DNA of 16,214 bases from JANNOG01 sp964516515 (GTDB lineage Bacteria > Actinomycetota > Actinomycetes > Actinomycetales > JBBAYJ01): positions 1-16,214 of the forward strand of contig CAZEYA010000077.1 in assembly GCA_964516515.1 (NCBI GenBank). Reading direction: 5' to 3'. Below the pieces are notes generated by a model. That model saw only the letters and a list, made by a program, of their open reading frames with translations, did not search any database and was not told the origin of the DNA. The translations under genes were made by a program, and so were the position numbers. Shown here one piece after another: positions 1-6,865 of the stretch; the first letter of the stretch is position 1, and each line of letters opens with the position of its first letter.

Positions 1-138
1 GCCGGCCAGGGCTCGCAGGGTGCCCACGATCTGATCGGGCGTCTTGCCCTGGCCGAGCACGACCTCGGGGTCCCCGGTGCGAGCCAGCCGATCTGCGTCG
101 AGCCTGGCGTACCCGAGGTCGATGATCTCCGCGTCCAC
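1..138 (-). CDS. larB: LarB, nickel-pincer cofactor biosynthesis carboxylase (5' end only)
   Basis: The reverse strand from GTG at 138 reads through the window edge for 46 codons. It contains IDLGYARLDADRLARTGDPE followed by VVLGQGKTPDQIVG. This matches the N-terminal signature of LarB (aspartate/tyrosine-rich start, RTGxPEVV, GxGKTPxQIV). LarB is the AIR-carboxylase-like protein that carboxylates and hydrolyses nicotinic acid adenine dinucleotide in the first step of nickel-pincer nucleotide synthesis, the cofactor of lactate racemase-type enzymes. The catalytic C-terminal domain lies outside the window. No good Shine-Dalgarno is visible before the GTG; it is chosen because homology begins right after it and no other in-frame start is close. 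The gene diverges from pheA, leaving under 40 bp between starts. larC and larE cannot be seen here. The family call rests on the N-terminal motif alone. Confidence 0.75.
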   Translation of the reverse strand, partial: MDAEIIDLGYARLDADRLARTGDPEVVLGQGKTPDQIVGTLRALAG

Positions 139-174
139 CGGGGAAGTGTCGCATTGTCGCGATGCTGCGGACGT

Positions 175-1155
175 ATGCTCCCGCTGGTGAGCGCGTATCG
201 GTCCCCGCCGGTCCGCTACGGCTACTTCGGCCCCGCCGGCACGTTCACCGAGACCGCGCTGGAACAGGCGCTGCGGCGCCTCGCAGCGCCCGTGGGCGAT
301 ATCGAACGGGTCCCCATCGCCACCGTCGCCCTCGCGCTGGCCGCGGTACGCGCCGGTGACGTCGCTGCCGCCGTGGTGCCGATCGAGAACTCGGTCGAAG
401 GCGGCGTATCGGCCACGCTGGACGCGCTGGCGACTGGCGACGACGGACTCGTCATCATCGATGAGGAGATCGTGCCGGTGAGGTTCGTGCTCGCCACTCG
501 GCCCGGTGTGCCGCTGGCCGCGGTGCACCGGGTTGCCACCCACGCCCACGCCGAGGCGCAGTGCCGGGGCTGGCTGGCCGAGCACCTGCCTGCGGCGGTG
601 GTGATCCCGGCGTTGTCGACCGCCAGCGCGGCGGCGGCCCTCGCGCCGGGTGACGCTGGTCATGAGCCGGGATACGAGGCAGCGATCTGCGCGCCGGGGG
701 CGGCGGCCCGGTACGGCCTCGACGTCGTCGCCGACGGGATCGGCGACCGGCCGGGTCACACCCGCTTCGTCGTGGTGGCGCGTGCCGGCACCCTGCCGGC
801 CGCCAGCGGTGCCGACCGCACGACCCTCGTGGCGTACCTGCGGCAGAACCGGTCCGGGTCGCTGCTGGAACTGCTCGAGCAGTTCGCGGTTCGGGGCGTC
901 GACCTGACGAGGATCGAGTCGCGGCCCACCGGGTCCGCGCTCGGCGAGTACTGCTTCTCGATCGACCTGGCGGGGCATATCAGCGAGCCGAGGGTGGCTG
1001 AGGCGCTCAAGGGCCTGCGGCGGTTGAGCCCGCACACCCGCTTCCTGGGGTCCTACCCCCGGGCGGACGCGGCGCCCGCCGACGTCCTGGAGTGGACCGA
1101 CGAGGCCGCCTTCGTCGACGCCGACATCTGGCTGGCAAAACTGCTGGGTGGCTGA
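175..1155 (+). CDS. pheA: Prephenate dehydratase with C-terminal ACT domain
   Basis: This enzyme converts prephenate to phenylpyruvate with loss of water and CO2 in phenylalanine biosynthesis in the cytoplasm. The protein is about 326 aa, normal for a monofunctional actinobacterial PheA. The N-terminal motif YGYFGPAGTFTE is diagnostic. VVPIENSVEGGV follows (IENS loop), and the catalytic T-R-F motif appears as GHTRFVVVA near residue 200. The ACT domain occupies roughly residues 220-300, with RSGSLLELLEQFAVRGVDLT and the Phe-binding ESRP motif, so feedback inhibition by phenylalanine is expected. The start is uncertain. ATG at 175 is taken; TTG at 154 and GTG at 190 are in frame, and none has a strong ribosome-binding site. 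The gene is followed after 12 bp by a permease in the same direction, probably cotranscribed. Confidence 0.95.
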   Translation: MLPLVSAYRSPPVRYGYFGPAGTFTETALEQALRRLAAPVGDIERVPIATVALALAAVRAGDVAAAVVPIENSVEGGVSATLDALATGDDGLVIIDEEIVPVRFVLATRPGVPLAAVHRVATHAHAEAQCRGWLAEHLPAAVVIPALSTASAAAALAPGDAGHEPGYEAAICAPGAAARYGLDVVADGIGDRPGHTRFVVVARAGTLPAASGADRTTLVAYLRQNRSGSLLELLEQFAVRGVDLTRIESRPTGSALGEYCFSIDLAGHISEPRVAEALKGLRRLSPHTRFLGSYPRADAAPADVLEWTDEAAFVDADIWLAKLLGG

Positions 1156-1167
1156 ATCGGCCATGCG

Positions 1168-2106
1168 GTGAGCGGCTTCCTCGGCCAGGTCGAGCTGTCG
1201 GTGCCGCTGTTCGCTCTCGTCGCGCTGGGATATGCGCTCGCGCGATGGCGGGGCTGGCCGGTGGAGGTGTCCGCGGCGCTGACCAGGTTCACCTTTGCTG
1301 TGGCCATCCCGGCGCTGCTGTTTCGGTTGATGGCCGACCGGTCCGCGGTGAGCTCGTTCGATGCCCGACTGCTGTTGGCGTTCTTCGGCGGCTGCCTCAT
1401 CGTGTTCGTGCTGGGTCGGCTGCTGGGGTGGGCGGTGTTCCGGCTCGACGGCGCGGAGCAGTCCCTGTTCGCCCTCGGCGGGATCTTCTCCAACAACGTC
1501 ATGCTCGGGCTGCCGCTGGCTGCTGCGGCGCTGGGGCCGGCGGCGTTGCCCGCCGTCGCGCTGGTGCTGGTGTTCAACTCGCTCATCTTGTGGACGCTGG
1601 TGAGCGTGTCGGTGGAGTGGTCGCGGCACGGCAGCCTCACGCTGCGCGGCTTCGCCCTGACCACGAGGGCGGTGCTGGCCAACCCGATCATCAGCGCCAT
1701 CGTCGTGGGCAGCCTGCTCGGGCTGACCGGGCTCCGGCTGCCGCGGGTGGTCGATGCGCCGCTGGAGATGCTGGGTATGGCTGCGACACCGCTGGCGCTG
1801 GTCGCCCTGGGGATGGCCCTGGTCGAGTACGGCGTGCGGGACCGCTGGCGGGTGAGCGCGGCGATCACGCTGGTCAAGCTGGTGGTGCAGCCCGCGGTCG
1901 TGCTGGGGCTGGCCGTTCTGCTCGGGTTGGACCGGCTGGAGACCCAGGTCGCGGTGCTGCTGGCATCGCTGGCCACCGGCGCCAACGTCTACCTGATGTC
2001 TCGGCGATTCGAGGTGCTGCAGGGCCCGGTCGCCGGCGCGATCGTGATGTCGACCGCCGCCTCCGCCATCACGACCCCGCTCGTCCTCACCCTCCTCGGC
2101 GCCTGA
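1168..2106 (+). CDS. AEC-family (auxin efflux carrier-like) permease
   Basis: This is a 312-aa, almost wholly hydrophobic protein with about ten predicted membrane segments, the size and layout of the bacterial AEC/Mem_trans family. Supporting motifs are the N-terminal LFALVALGYALARW with the following FTFAVAIPALLFRLMA, the central FALGGIFSNNVMLGLPL (the conserved G-x-x-x-N-x-x-x-x-G-x-P crossover helix), NPIISAIVVGSLLGLTGLRL, and the C-terminal ATGANVYLMSRRF. Bacterial members export or import organic anions such as malate or malonate; the substrate here cannot be told. GTG at 1168 is the first workable start, since the nearby ATG at 1162 runs into TGA. It lies 12 bp after pheA, suggesting one transcript. 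Transcription ends toward the palindromic repeat cluster that starts about 10 bp after the stop. Confidence 0.88.
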   Translation: MSGFLGQVELSVPLFALVALGYALARWRGWPVEVSAALTRFTFAVAIPALLFRLMADRSAVSSFDARLLLAFFGGCLIVFVLGRLLGWAVFRLDGAEQSLFALGGIFSNNVMLGLPLAAAALGPAALPAVALVLVFNSLILWTLVSVSVEWSRHGSLTLRGFALTTRAVLANPIISAIVVGSLLGLTGLRLPRVVDAPLEMLGMAATPLALVALGMALVEYGVRDRWRVSAAITLVKLVVQPAVVLGLAVLLGLDRLETQVAVLLASLATGANVYLMSRRFEVLQGPVAGAIVMSTAASAITTPLVLTLLGA

Positions 2107-2116
2107 CCCGCCCGTC

Positions 2117-2265
2117 GCCCATTTGTGGACAAATGGCGCCTGAGGAGGCGTTAACTGCCCCCTTTTGTCCACAAACGGCGAGTTGAGGGCGTCCGCTGCC
2201 TGCATTAGTCCACAAACGGCGGCTCGGCGGGCGTCAGCGGCCCACACTTGTGGACAAATGGCGGG
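2117..2265 (+). repeat. Four palindromic repeats at 41-42 bp phase, containing DnaA-box-like sites
   Basis: Four copies of a core TTTGT-SS-ACAAA followed by YGGCG lie in the same orientation. Cores are at 2122-2133 (centre GG; inside the 18-bp near-palindrome CCATTTGTGGACAAATGG, 2119-2136), 2164-2175 (centre CC), 2205-2216 (TTAGTCCACAAA) and 2247-2258 (CTTGTGGACAAA). Core-to-core distances are 42, 41 and 42 bp. The sequences between cores are also related, each roughly GGCG...GGCGT...GCC, so this is a diverged tandem array. Copies 1, 2 and 4 each contain TTGTCCACA on one strand or the other; copy 3 has one mismatch. TTGTCCACA is the DnaA-box consensus known for Streptomyces and mycobacteria. 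The array fills the gap between the convergent permease and HAD genes, so a terminator role is also possible. Confidence 0.88.
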
Positions 2266-2295
2266 AAAGGGGGGCGGGGGAGGGCGCGGTGCGGG

Positions 2296-2904
2296 TCACC
2301 CGAGCAGGGCGCGGACCCGGTCCCAATCGTCGGGGCCCCGAAAGTGGACCGCCGCGATCCCGATGTCACGGGCGCCGTCGCAGTTCTCTGCGCGGTCGTC
2401 GACGAAGACCGCCTGCTCGGCGGTGCAGTCCAACTGCTCCAGGGTGTGGCTGAAGATCGCCGGATCGGGCTTGACGGTCCGCAGCCGGTAGCTGAACACG
2501 TGAGCCGAGAACGCTTCCGACCATGGTTGGGACAGCATCCAGTTGGCGTGGGGGGCCGGGGTGTTGGACAGCAGCGCCAGTGGGAGGCCCCGAGCCTGGA
2601 ACTCCCTCATGGCTGTCAACGTCTCGGGCCGAACGTGGGACCAGCTCGCCACGTCGAGGTCGACGAGCGTGGTCACGTGCGGGTCGTCCGGCACGAGCTC
2701 GCGCTGGGTCACGAGCGACCAGAACTCGTGCTCGACCAGGTCGCCCCGGTCGTAGGCCAGCCGGTGCCGCCAGAATCTCTCCAGCGTCTGCGCCGAATCG
2801 CCTCCAGCTGCTACGAGCAGGGCATCGACTGCTGCGGGGGGCTGTGGATAGCTGATCACGCATCCGTAGTCGATGATCACGTACGAGATCTGCGTGGTCG
2901 TCAC
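2296..2904 (-). CDS. HAD-superfamily hydrolase (HAD-IA type)
   Basis: This 202-aa cytoplasmic phosphatase-like protein carries all HAD motifs in order. Motif I is YVIIDYGCVIS, with the nucleophile Asp at about residue 12. Motif II is LALLSNT with Ser. Motif III is the Lys in VKPDPAIF, and motif IV is AVFVDDRAEN. The residue two after the nucleophile is Gly instead of the classical second Asp, as in the D-x-G-x-V form of YihX-like members. The region between motifs I and II is a helical C1 cap with a RGDLVEHEFW segment typical of this group. The GTG start at 2904 follows from homology; the ribosome-binding site is weak. The substrate cannot be predicted. It converges on the AEC permease and diverges from the pseudogene remnant. 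Confidence 0.9.
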   Translation of the reverse strand: MTTTQISYVIIDYGCVISYPQPPAAVDALLVAAGGDSAQTLERFWRHRLAYDRGDLVEHEFWSLVTQRELVPDDPHVTTLVDLDVASWSHVRPETLTAMREFQARGLPLALLSNTPAPHANWMLSQPWSEAFSAHVFSYRLRTVKPDPAIFSHTLEQLDCTAEQAVFVDDRAENCDGARDIGIAAVHFRGPDDWDRVRALLG

Positions 2905-3001
2905 CCCACGATGATGTCCGCCTCATCCTGCCTGCGATGACCCGGCCCCTGCCGGTGGCTCCACCTGGCCACCCTTCGGCACAAGCCAGCCCTACCGCCC
3001 G

Positions 3002-3828
3002 GCGCACGCGCTGAGCGAGCTCGCCTACGTCGAGTTCCTGCGCGGCCGGTACGACCGCGTGGAGGTATGGCTCGCCCGGATGGACGGGATGGCCGTCGAC
3101 CCGGCGCAGCGGGCGGCCGCGCTGACCGTGCGCGGTGGGACGCTCAGTGACCTCGGCCGCTACGGTCCCGCGCTGGGGGCGCTGCGCGAGGCGTTCGATG
3201 CCGTTCAGGGCGAGCGTCGTCGAGCCTACGTGCTGTCCATGATCGGCCGGGTGCACCTGCTGCGCGGCGAGCACGGCATTGCGGCCGCGGCGCTCGACGA
3301 GTCGATCGATCGCGGCACGCTCGCGGGCTGGACCTCGTTCCTGCCCTGGCCCCCGGTGCGCTGCGTGCGGAGGTCGACCTGCAGCGCGGCGACCTGGACG
3401 CGGCCGCGGCCCGTTTCGAGCACGCATTCGCCCTTGGCTGCCAGATCGGCGACCCGTGCTGGGAGGGCCTGGCCGCGCGCGGTGTGGGCCTCGTGCACGC
3501 CGCCCGCGGGGAGACCGACACCGCGGTGGCGGCCCTGCTCGACGCTCGTCGCCGCGTCACGCGGTTGCCCGACGGCTACGTCTGGGTCCACGCGTACGTG
3601 CTCGACGCGCTCGCGACAGTCGGGGTGGCGCGCCGGCTGCCGCACACCCTGGAGTGGGTGGCCGCGCTCGCCGCCCTGGCCGGGCGGTGCGGCATGGCCG
3701 AGCTCGCGGCGCGAGCGGAGGTGCACCGGTGGCAGCTCGGGGACCCGGCCGCGCATGACGCTGCACATGCCCTCGGCGCGACGGTGGACAACCCGGTTCT
3801 CGACGCCCTCCTCGGCGCAGACCACTAG
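3002..3828 (+). pseudogene. Remnant of a helical-repeat (TPR-like) regulator, truncated and frameshifted
   Basis: Two overlapping frames join into one C-terminal protein fragment. The first frame reads ALSELAYVEFLRGRYDRVEV, then LSDLGRYGPALGALREAF and MIGRVHLLRGEHGIAAAAL, ending at TSFLPWP. The continuation, ALRAEVDLQRGDLDAAAARF then DPCWEGLAARGVGLVHAARG and DGYVWVHAYVLDALATVGVA, is in the next frame and ends at TAG 3826-3828. The switch falls at a run of five C residues, 3350-3354. The repeated A-helix/B-helix pattern resembles the C-terminal repeats of large actinobacterial ATPase/LuxR- or AfsR-like regulators. No N-terminal DNA-binding or ATPase domain is present, and the frame has no convincing start: it is open from 2915, and the first GTG (3059) lies inside the homologous part. 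I infer a decayed gene. A single-base sequencing error could explain the frameshift but not the missing front. Confidence 0.7.
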
Positions 3829-4303
3829 TGGCCTCAGCGTGCCGGACGTACCTCCGGCAGGTCAGCGACTCAGCGCCGGTCCGCGGATCGAGGCCCAGCT
3901 GGGGCATTGGGCACACCGCGGGAGCCCTGGGTCACCGCAGCAGCACTGTCAGGTTGACGAGCGACAGCGGGCGGACGTCACCCTGACCCCAGGCGTGCAT
4001 CGTCTCGGCTGGACGGCGTCGCGCGGGGCCCGTCACGCCTTTGGCGTCACCCTGGCAGGTGCCCGGTGGTGTGAGGGACGGCACAGCCGGGCCAGCCACC
4101 CCGCGCCCGGCGGGGGGCGACCACCCGCGAGGGTGAGGTGGCCGGACCCCCCGCTCCCAGTCTCTGCGGCCCGGCGATCCAGCGGCCGGAGGGTCCAGCG
4201 CCCAGGCGGCACGCGAGCGGTGCCGGGGCCCCACCGACGAGAAGCGCGATGGCCGCCTTCATCCTGCTGGGGGCCAAGATCGGGGCAAGTTCGTGACCGA
4301 GCG
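3829..4303. other. 475-bp stretch with no recognisable gene
   Basis: This lies between the end of the pseudogene and the stop of the anti-sigma gene. Several GC-driven reading frames cross it on both strands, but none has a recognisable motif, a good ribosome-binding site or a credible composition. A short imperfect hairpin (GTCACGCC-TTT-GGCGTCAC, 4032-4050, one mismatch) is the only structure I see. It has no T-run, so I do not call it a terminator. The region may be further decayed coding sequence of the same age as the pseudogene. Confidence 0.5.
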
Positions 4304-5014
4304 TCAGGAGAGGTTCCCGTCAAGGACGATGATGTCCGATGGGCCTGCGGGTCCGCCTTCGTCCTGCACAGTGACGAAGAGCCGGGGGTACCGGTCGGTC
4401 GTGACCCCGCTCCAGAGCTCGATCGGCACCCCCCCAGTACGCCAGTGGAAGGTGCCGACGGGAACGGTCCCCGCCTCGCCCTCCAGCCAGGCCGCGTAGT
4501 ACGTCCCCGGCGGCGCGGCGGGTAGGCCCTGGATGTTGAGCGTGATCGCGACCCCGGCGGGCTGCGGATCGACAAGCGCCGTCACGACCGCCTCAGGGTT
4601 GCGAGAGGTCGCCGCGAGCTCGAACGTATCGCCGCCTCCGGAGGGGCCGGTCAGGACGACCAGGGCGACCGCTGCCGCGGCTGCCGCACCGGCGACGAAG
4701 CCACCGCCTGCAGCCAGCCAACGGGCGCGACGCGATCGGCGGAAGGCGAGCACCACTGCCTGCTCCGTCGAGGCGCGGTCGGCGGCGGGCGCGGCCATCG
4801 CGGGCACCGGGTTCCGCTCAGAAGCTTCGGCAGCTTCCGCGCGAACCGTGGCCAACAACCGTTCCCGCAGCGCGGGCGGGGGGCCGCTCCAGGTCGTGGG
4901 ATCGGCCAGCAGCGAGCGAACGCGGTGAACCACGGCCTGGTCCTCGCTCGAAAGGTGGCGGTCCCCCGGTTCGTCGTTCGGGTCGAGGCCGGCCCACGCG
5001 TCGGGCTGTGTCAT
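4304..5014 (-). CDS. RskA-like membrane anti-sigma factor
   Basis: This is a 236-aa single-pass membrane protein predicted to hold the ECF sigma factor encoded just upstream inactive. The cytoplasmic N-terminus (residues about 1-95) has short helices, including EDQAVVHRVRSLLADP and PALRERLLATVRAEAA. One membrane helix follows at about 98-122 (WLAAGGGFVAGAAAAAAVAL). The extracytoplasmic part is the RskA C-terminal domain: TALVDPQPAGVAITLNIQGL, PGTYYAAWLEG, GTFHWRTGG and RLFVTVQDEGGPAGPSD. The usual zinc-binding H-x3-C-x2-C of the ZAS domain is absent; the N-terminal part contains no cysteine at all. The start is ATG 5014 with GGAAGG seven bases upstream. It overlaps the sigma stop as ATGA, so translation is coupled. 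Longer in-frame starts would run into the sigma gene and were rejected. Confidence 0.88.
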   Translation of the reverse strand: MTQPDAWAGLDPNDEPGDRHLSSEDQAVVHRVRSLLADPTTWSGPPPALRERLLATVRAEAAEASERNPVPAMAAPAADRASTEQAVVLAFRRSRRARWLAAGGGFVAGAAAAAAVALVVLTGPSGGGDTFELAATSRNPEAVVTALVDPQPAGVAITLNIQGLPAAPPGTYYAAWLEGEAGTVPVGTFHWRTGGVPIELWSGVTTDRYPRLFVTVQDEGGPAGPSDIIVLDGNLS

Positions 5015-5628
5015 GGCGCTGCCTTCCACGCCTGCCCGGATCCGGACGGAGTCGACTGGTCGCTCGTCGCCCTCAGGTGCCCCAACAGACCGGCCAGCTT
5101 GCGGTGTGCCCGGTGGGACCGCGACTTGACCGTGCCCACGGGCACGCCGATGGCCGTCGAGATCTCGCTGTGCGTCAGCTGTCCGTAGTGGGCCAGCCGC
5201 ACGACCTCGCGCTCGTCCGCCGCGAGTTCGTCGAGGGCGCAGCTGATCTGCCACGCCTCCCAGACGCCCTCGATCCCAGGCAGATCCACGATGACGTCCC
5301 GCTCATCGGCGTGACCGCCCTGTGTGGGGCGGGACTCGCGGCGCCACGCGTCGACGGCTGTGCGGTGGGCGATCGTCAACAGCCACGGCCCGAGATCGCG
5401 GGCGGCGTCGGTCCCCGCCGCCCCGCGCCAGGCCCGCAGGAACGTCTCTTGCGTCGCGTCCTCCGCGAGCACCGGGTCCCTCAGCACGCGCATGGCCACC
5501 GACCACACCGCTCGTGAATAGGCGTCGTAGACGGCCCCGAGGGCGTCGGGGTCCCCTGCGCGGAACGCGGCCAGCGTGTCCTCGGCAAGGACTGGCCGTC
5601 GCTTGGGCCGATGGTCGTCGGTCGGCAT
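5011..5628 (-). CDS. ECF-type RNA polymerase sigma factor
   Basis: This 205-aa protein is a group 4 sigma factor of two domains. Sigma-2 (about residues 15-85) has FRAGDPDALGAVYDAYSRAV and the hallmark LAEDATQETFLRAWRG. Sigma-4 (about 135-190) has LDELAADEREVVRLAHYGQL then THSEISTAIGVPVGTVKSRS, the helix-turn-helix for the -35 element. It would redirect RNA polymerase to envelope-stress or redox genes when released by the anti-sigma factor encoded next. ATG 5628 is preferred over GTG 5634 because GAAGGGG lies five bases before the ATG and would abut the GTG. The 3' end overlaps the anti-sigma start by four bases. A 123-bp gap with inverted repeats separates it from the upstream Rieske gene. 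Its position suggests that the three genes upstream are in its regulon, possibly autoregulated; this is inference. Confidence 0.93.
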   Translation of the reverse strand: MPTDDHRPKRRPVLAEDTLAAFRAGDPDALGAVYDAYSRAVWSVAMRVLRDPVLAEDATQETFLRAWRGAAGTDAARDLGPWLLTIAHRTAVDAWRRESRPTQGGHADERDVIVDLPGIEGVWEAWQISCALDELAADEREVVRLAHYGQLTHSEISTAIGVPVGTVKSRSHRAHRKLAGLLGHLRATSDQSTPSGSGQAWKAAP

Positions 5629-5653
5629 CTGCACCCCTTCGGCTCGCTGTAGG

Positions 5654-5708
5654 CGTGCCGATTGTGCCGGATCCGCGGGACTTCGCGTCGAATCGGCACG
5701 ATGTGCCG
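5654..5708. promoter_or_regulatory. Inverted repeats of GTGCCG upstream of the sigma gene
   Basis: The gap between the sigma start and the Rieske stop holds a perfect 10-bp inverted repeat, CGTGCCGATT (5654-5663) and AATCGGCACG (5691-5700), separated by 27 bp. A second, tighter one overlaps its right arm: CGGCAC-GAT-GTGCCG (5694-5708). A further GTGCCG lies at 5664-5669. Four GTGCCG hexamers (one inverted) in 55 bp just ahead of the sigma ribosome-binding site suggest an operator or promoter region, or an mRNA hairpin. No clear GGAAC/CGT-type ECF promoter could be assigned. Confidence 0.45.
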
Positions 5709-5751
5709 GACGGCGGTGGCGGCGATCATCATCAAGACGCTACGGAACGAG

Positions 5752-6237
5752 CTAACCGAGCACGACGTCGGCACCTGCGACCGCCACGGCCACGGCCGGC
5801 AGGGAGCTCTTGGCAGGACCAGCAGTGGGCTCTCCTGTGGCCATGTCGAAGACGCTGCCGTGGCAGGGGCAACGGATGAGGCCGTCACTGACCTCATTGA
5901 CCGCGCAGCCGGCGTGCGTGCACGTCGCCGAGAAGGCCGCGATGGTGCCCTCGGTCGGCTGGGTGAGGACGATGTTCTGATCCGCGAGGATGATCCCGCC
6001 GCCCACGGGGACGTCGGCCAAAGCGGCCAGGCGTGTGGCCGGAGCGCTACCGCCGGCCGTCGCGGCGGACGGGACCGCGGGCGGTGTCGATCCAGTGCCG
6101 GCGGCGACCGGCGCGGGTGCGGGCGCGTCGCCGTAACTGGCGCACCCCGCCAGGGCTGCGCTCACGCCGCCGACGGCGGCCGCCAGGACGGTGCGGCGGC
6201 TGACACATGCGACGCAGGGATGGGATGTCCCGGACAT
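5752..6237 (-). CDS. Rieske [2Fe-2S] protein, Tat-exported lipoprotein
   Basis: This 161-aa protein would be an electron carrier on the outer face of the membrane. The N-terminus has a twin-arginine motif SRRTVLAAAV, a short hydrophobic stretch and a lipobox LAGC, so Tat export and lipid anchoring are predicted. A Pro/Ala-rich linker (about residues 40-65) follows. The Rieske domain has both cluster-binding boxes, CTHAGC and CPCHGS, each giving one Cys and one His, plus the two extra cysteines of the stabilising disulphide. GEPTAGPAKSSLP is the usual Pro loop. ATG 6237 is chosen because AAAGG stands eight bases upstream; GTG 6246 is an alternative. The gene follows the DUF6529-like membrane protein by 40 bp and precedes the sigma gene. 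It resembles small stand-alone Rieske proteins more than a bc1-complex subunit. Confidence 0.93.
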   Translation of the reverse strand: MSGTSHPCVACVSRRTVLAAAVGGVSAALAGCASYGDAPAPAPVAAGTGSTPPAVPSAATAGGSAPATRLAALADVPVGGGIILADQNIVLTQPTEGTIAAFSATCTHAGCAVNEVSDGLIRCPCHGSVFDMATGEPTAGPAKSSLPAVAVAVAGADVVLG

Positions 6238-6277
6238 GGATGTCACCTTTCAGACAGGGAAGTCGGGTAGGAAGGGA

Positions 6278-6865
6278 TCAGAACCGGATGCCGAAGGTCG
6301 TGAAGAACCACAGGGACGACGTCAGCCAGAGCCCGACGAGCCCGGTGAGGACGGCTCCGCCGAGGACGGGCATGAACCAGCCCGGCATACCCTTCCTGCT
6401 CAGGCCGAGCATCTTGGTGGTGAAGGCGCCATAGAACGCACACCCGAGTAGCGAATGGGCGAGGACTCGGGTGTCGTAGGACTGGAAGCCCAGGGCGTAC
6501 AGGCAATGAATGGCGACCGGAACCGTGGTAAGGAACGCCAGGCGACCCGACCACCGGTGCAGCGGTCCCCACCAGCGCGCTCCGGCGGCGAGGGGCAGTC
6601 GCCCGTACATCACCAGCGCCGATACGAGCTGAACGATCGCGAGGACGAAGGCCAGGGAGGTGAGCCAGACCTTGACCTCCAGCGGGCCCGAGAATCCGGC
6701 GATGTTGACCGCGATGCCCGCGGGCTCGTGAAGACTCCCGTAGACGCCGGTGCCGATCGCCACGGCGGCGCCCGCCGCGAAGAGGACGAGCAGGGTGAGG
6801 GCGCCGGCTGCGCGAGCCGGTGTGGGCGCGGCGGTGGGGAGGTACGAGTCGCTCACGGCCGTCAC
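6278..6865 (-). CDS. DUF6529-like five-TM membrane protein, possible b-type cytochrome
   Basis: This 195-aa integral membrane protein has about five predicted helices, near residues 20-42, 65-90, 108-125, 132-155 and 165-187. Histidines sit in or next to the helices in GPLHRWSGRLAFLT, VPVAIHCLYALGF and RVLAHSLLGCAFYG. Together with the ferric-reductase-like four-helix pattern, this suggests axial haem ligands and a transmembrane electron-transfer role. I believe it belongs to the DUF6529 family but could not search. GTG 6865 overlaps the stop of the preceding gene as GTGA, indicating translational coupling; GTG 6856 is a possible alternative. The partners on either side are a secreted anchored protein and a Rieske lipoprotein, so it may pass electrons between the quinone pool and the Rieske centre. 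Confidence 0.75.
   Translation of the reverse strand: MTAVSDSYLPTAAPTPARAAGALTLLVLFAAGAAVAIGTGVYGSLHEPAGIAVNIAGFSGPLEVKVWLTSLAFVLAIVQLVSALVMYGRLPLAAGARWWGPLHRWSGRLAFLTTVPVAIHCLYALGFQSYDTRVLAHSLLGCAFYGAFTTKMLGLSRKGMPGWFMPVLGGAVLTGLVGLWLTSSLWFFTTFGIRF

Noticed and set aside
1053..2186. Long overlapping frames on both strands over the AEC permease
   Set aside because: Ser/Thr/Ala-rich or Arg/Gly-rich shadows without motifs; the plus-frame permease explains the region.
2117..2265. CRISPR array
   Set aside because: Repeats are short and palindromic, the intervening sequences resemble each other instead of being unique, and no cas gene is present.
2117..2265. Chromosomal origin of replication
   Set aside because: DnaA-box-like sites exist, but none of the usual oriC neighbours and no AT-rich unwinding region are present.
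3350..3354. Programmed frameshift in the helical-repeat (TPR-like) fragment
   Set aside because: A five-C run alone is not a slippery site, and the missing N-terminus favours decay.
4032..4050. Rho-independent terminator hairpin
   Set aside because: The stem has a mismatch, there is no T-run on either strand, and it is about 250 bp beyond the anti-sigma stop.
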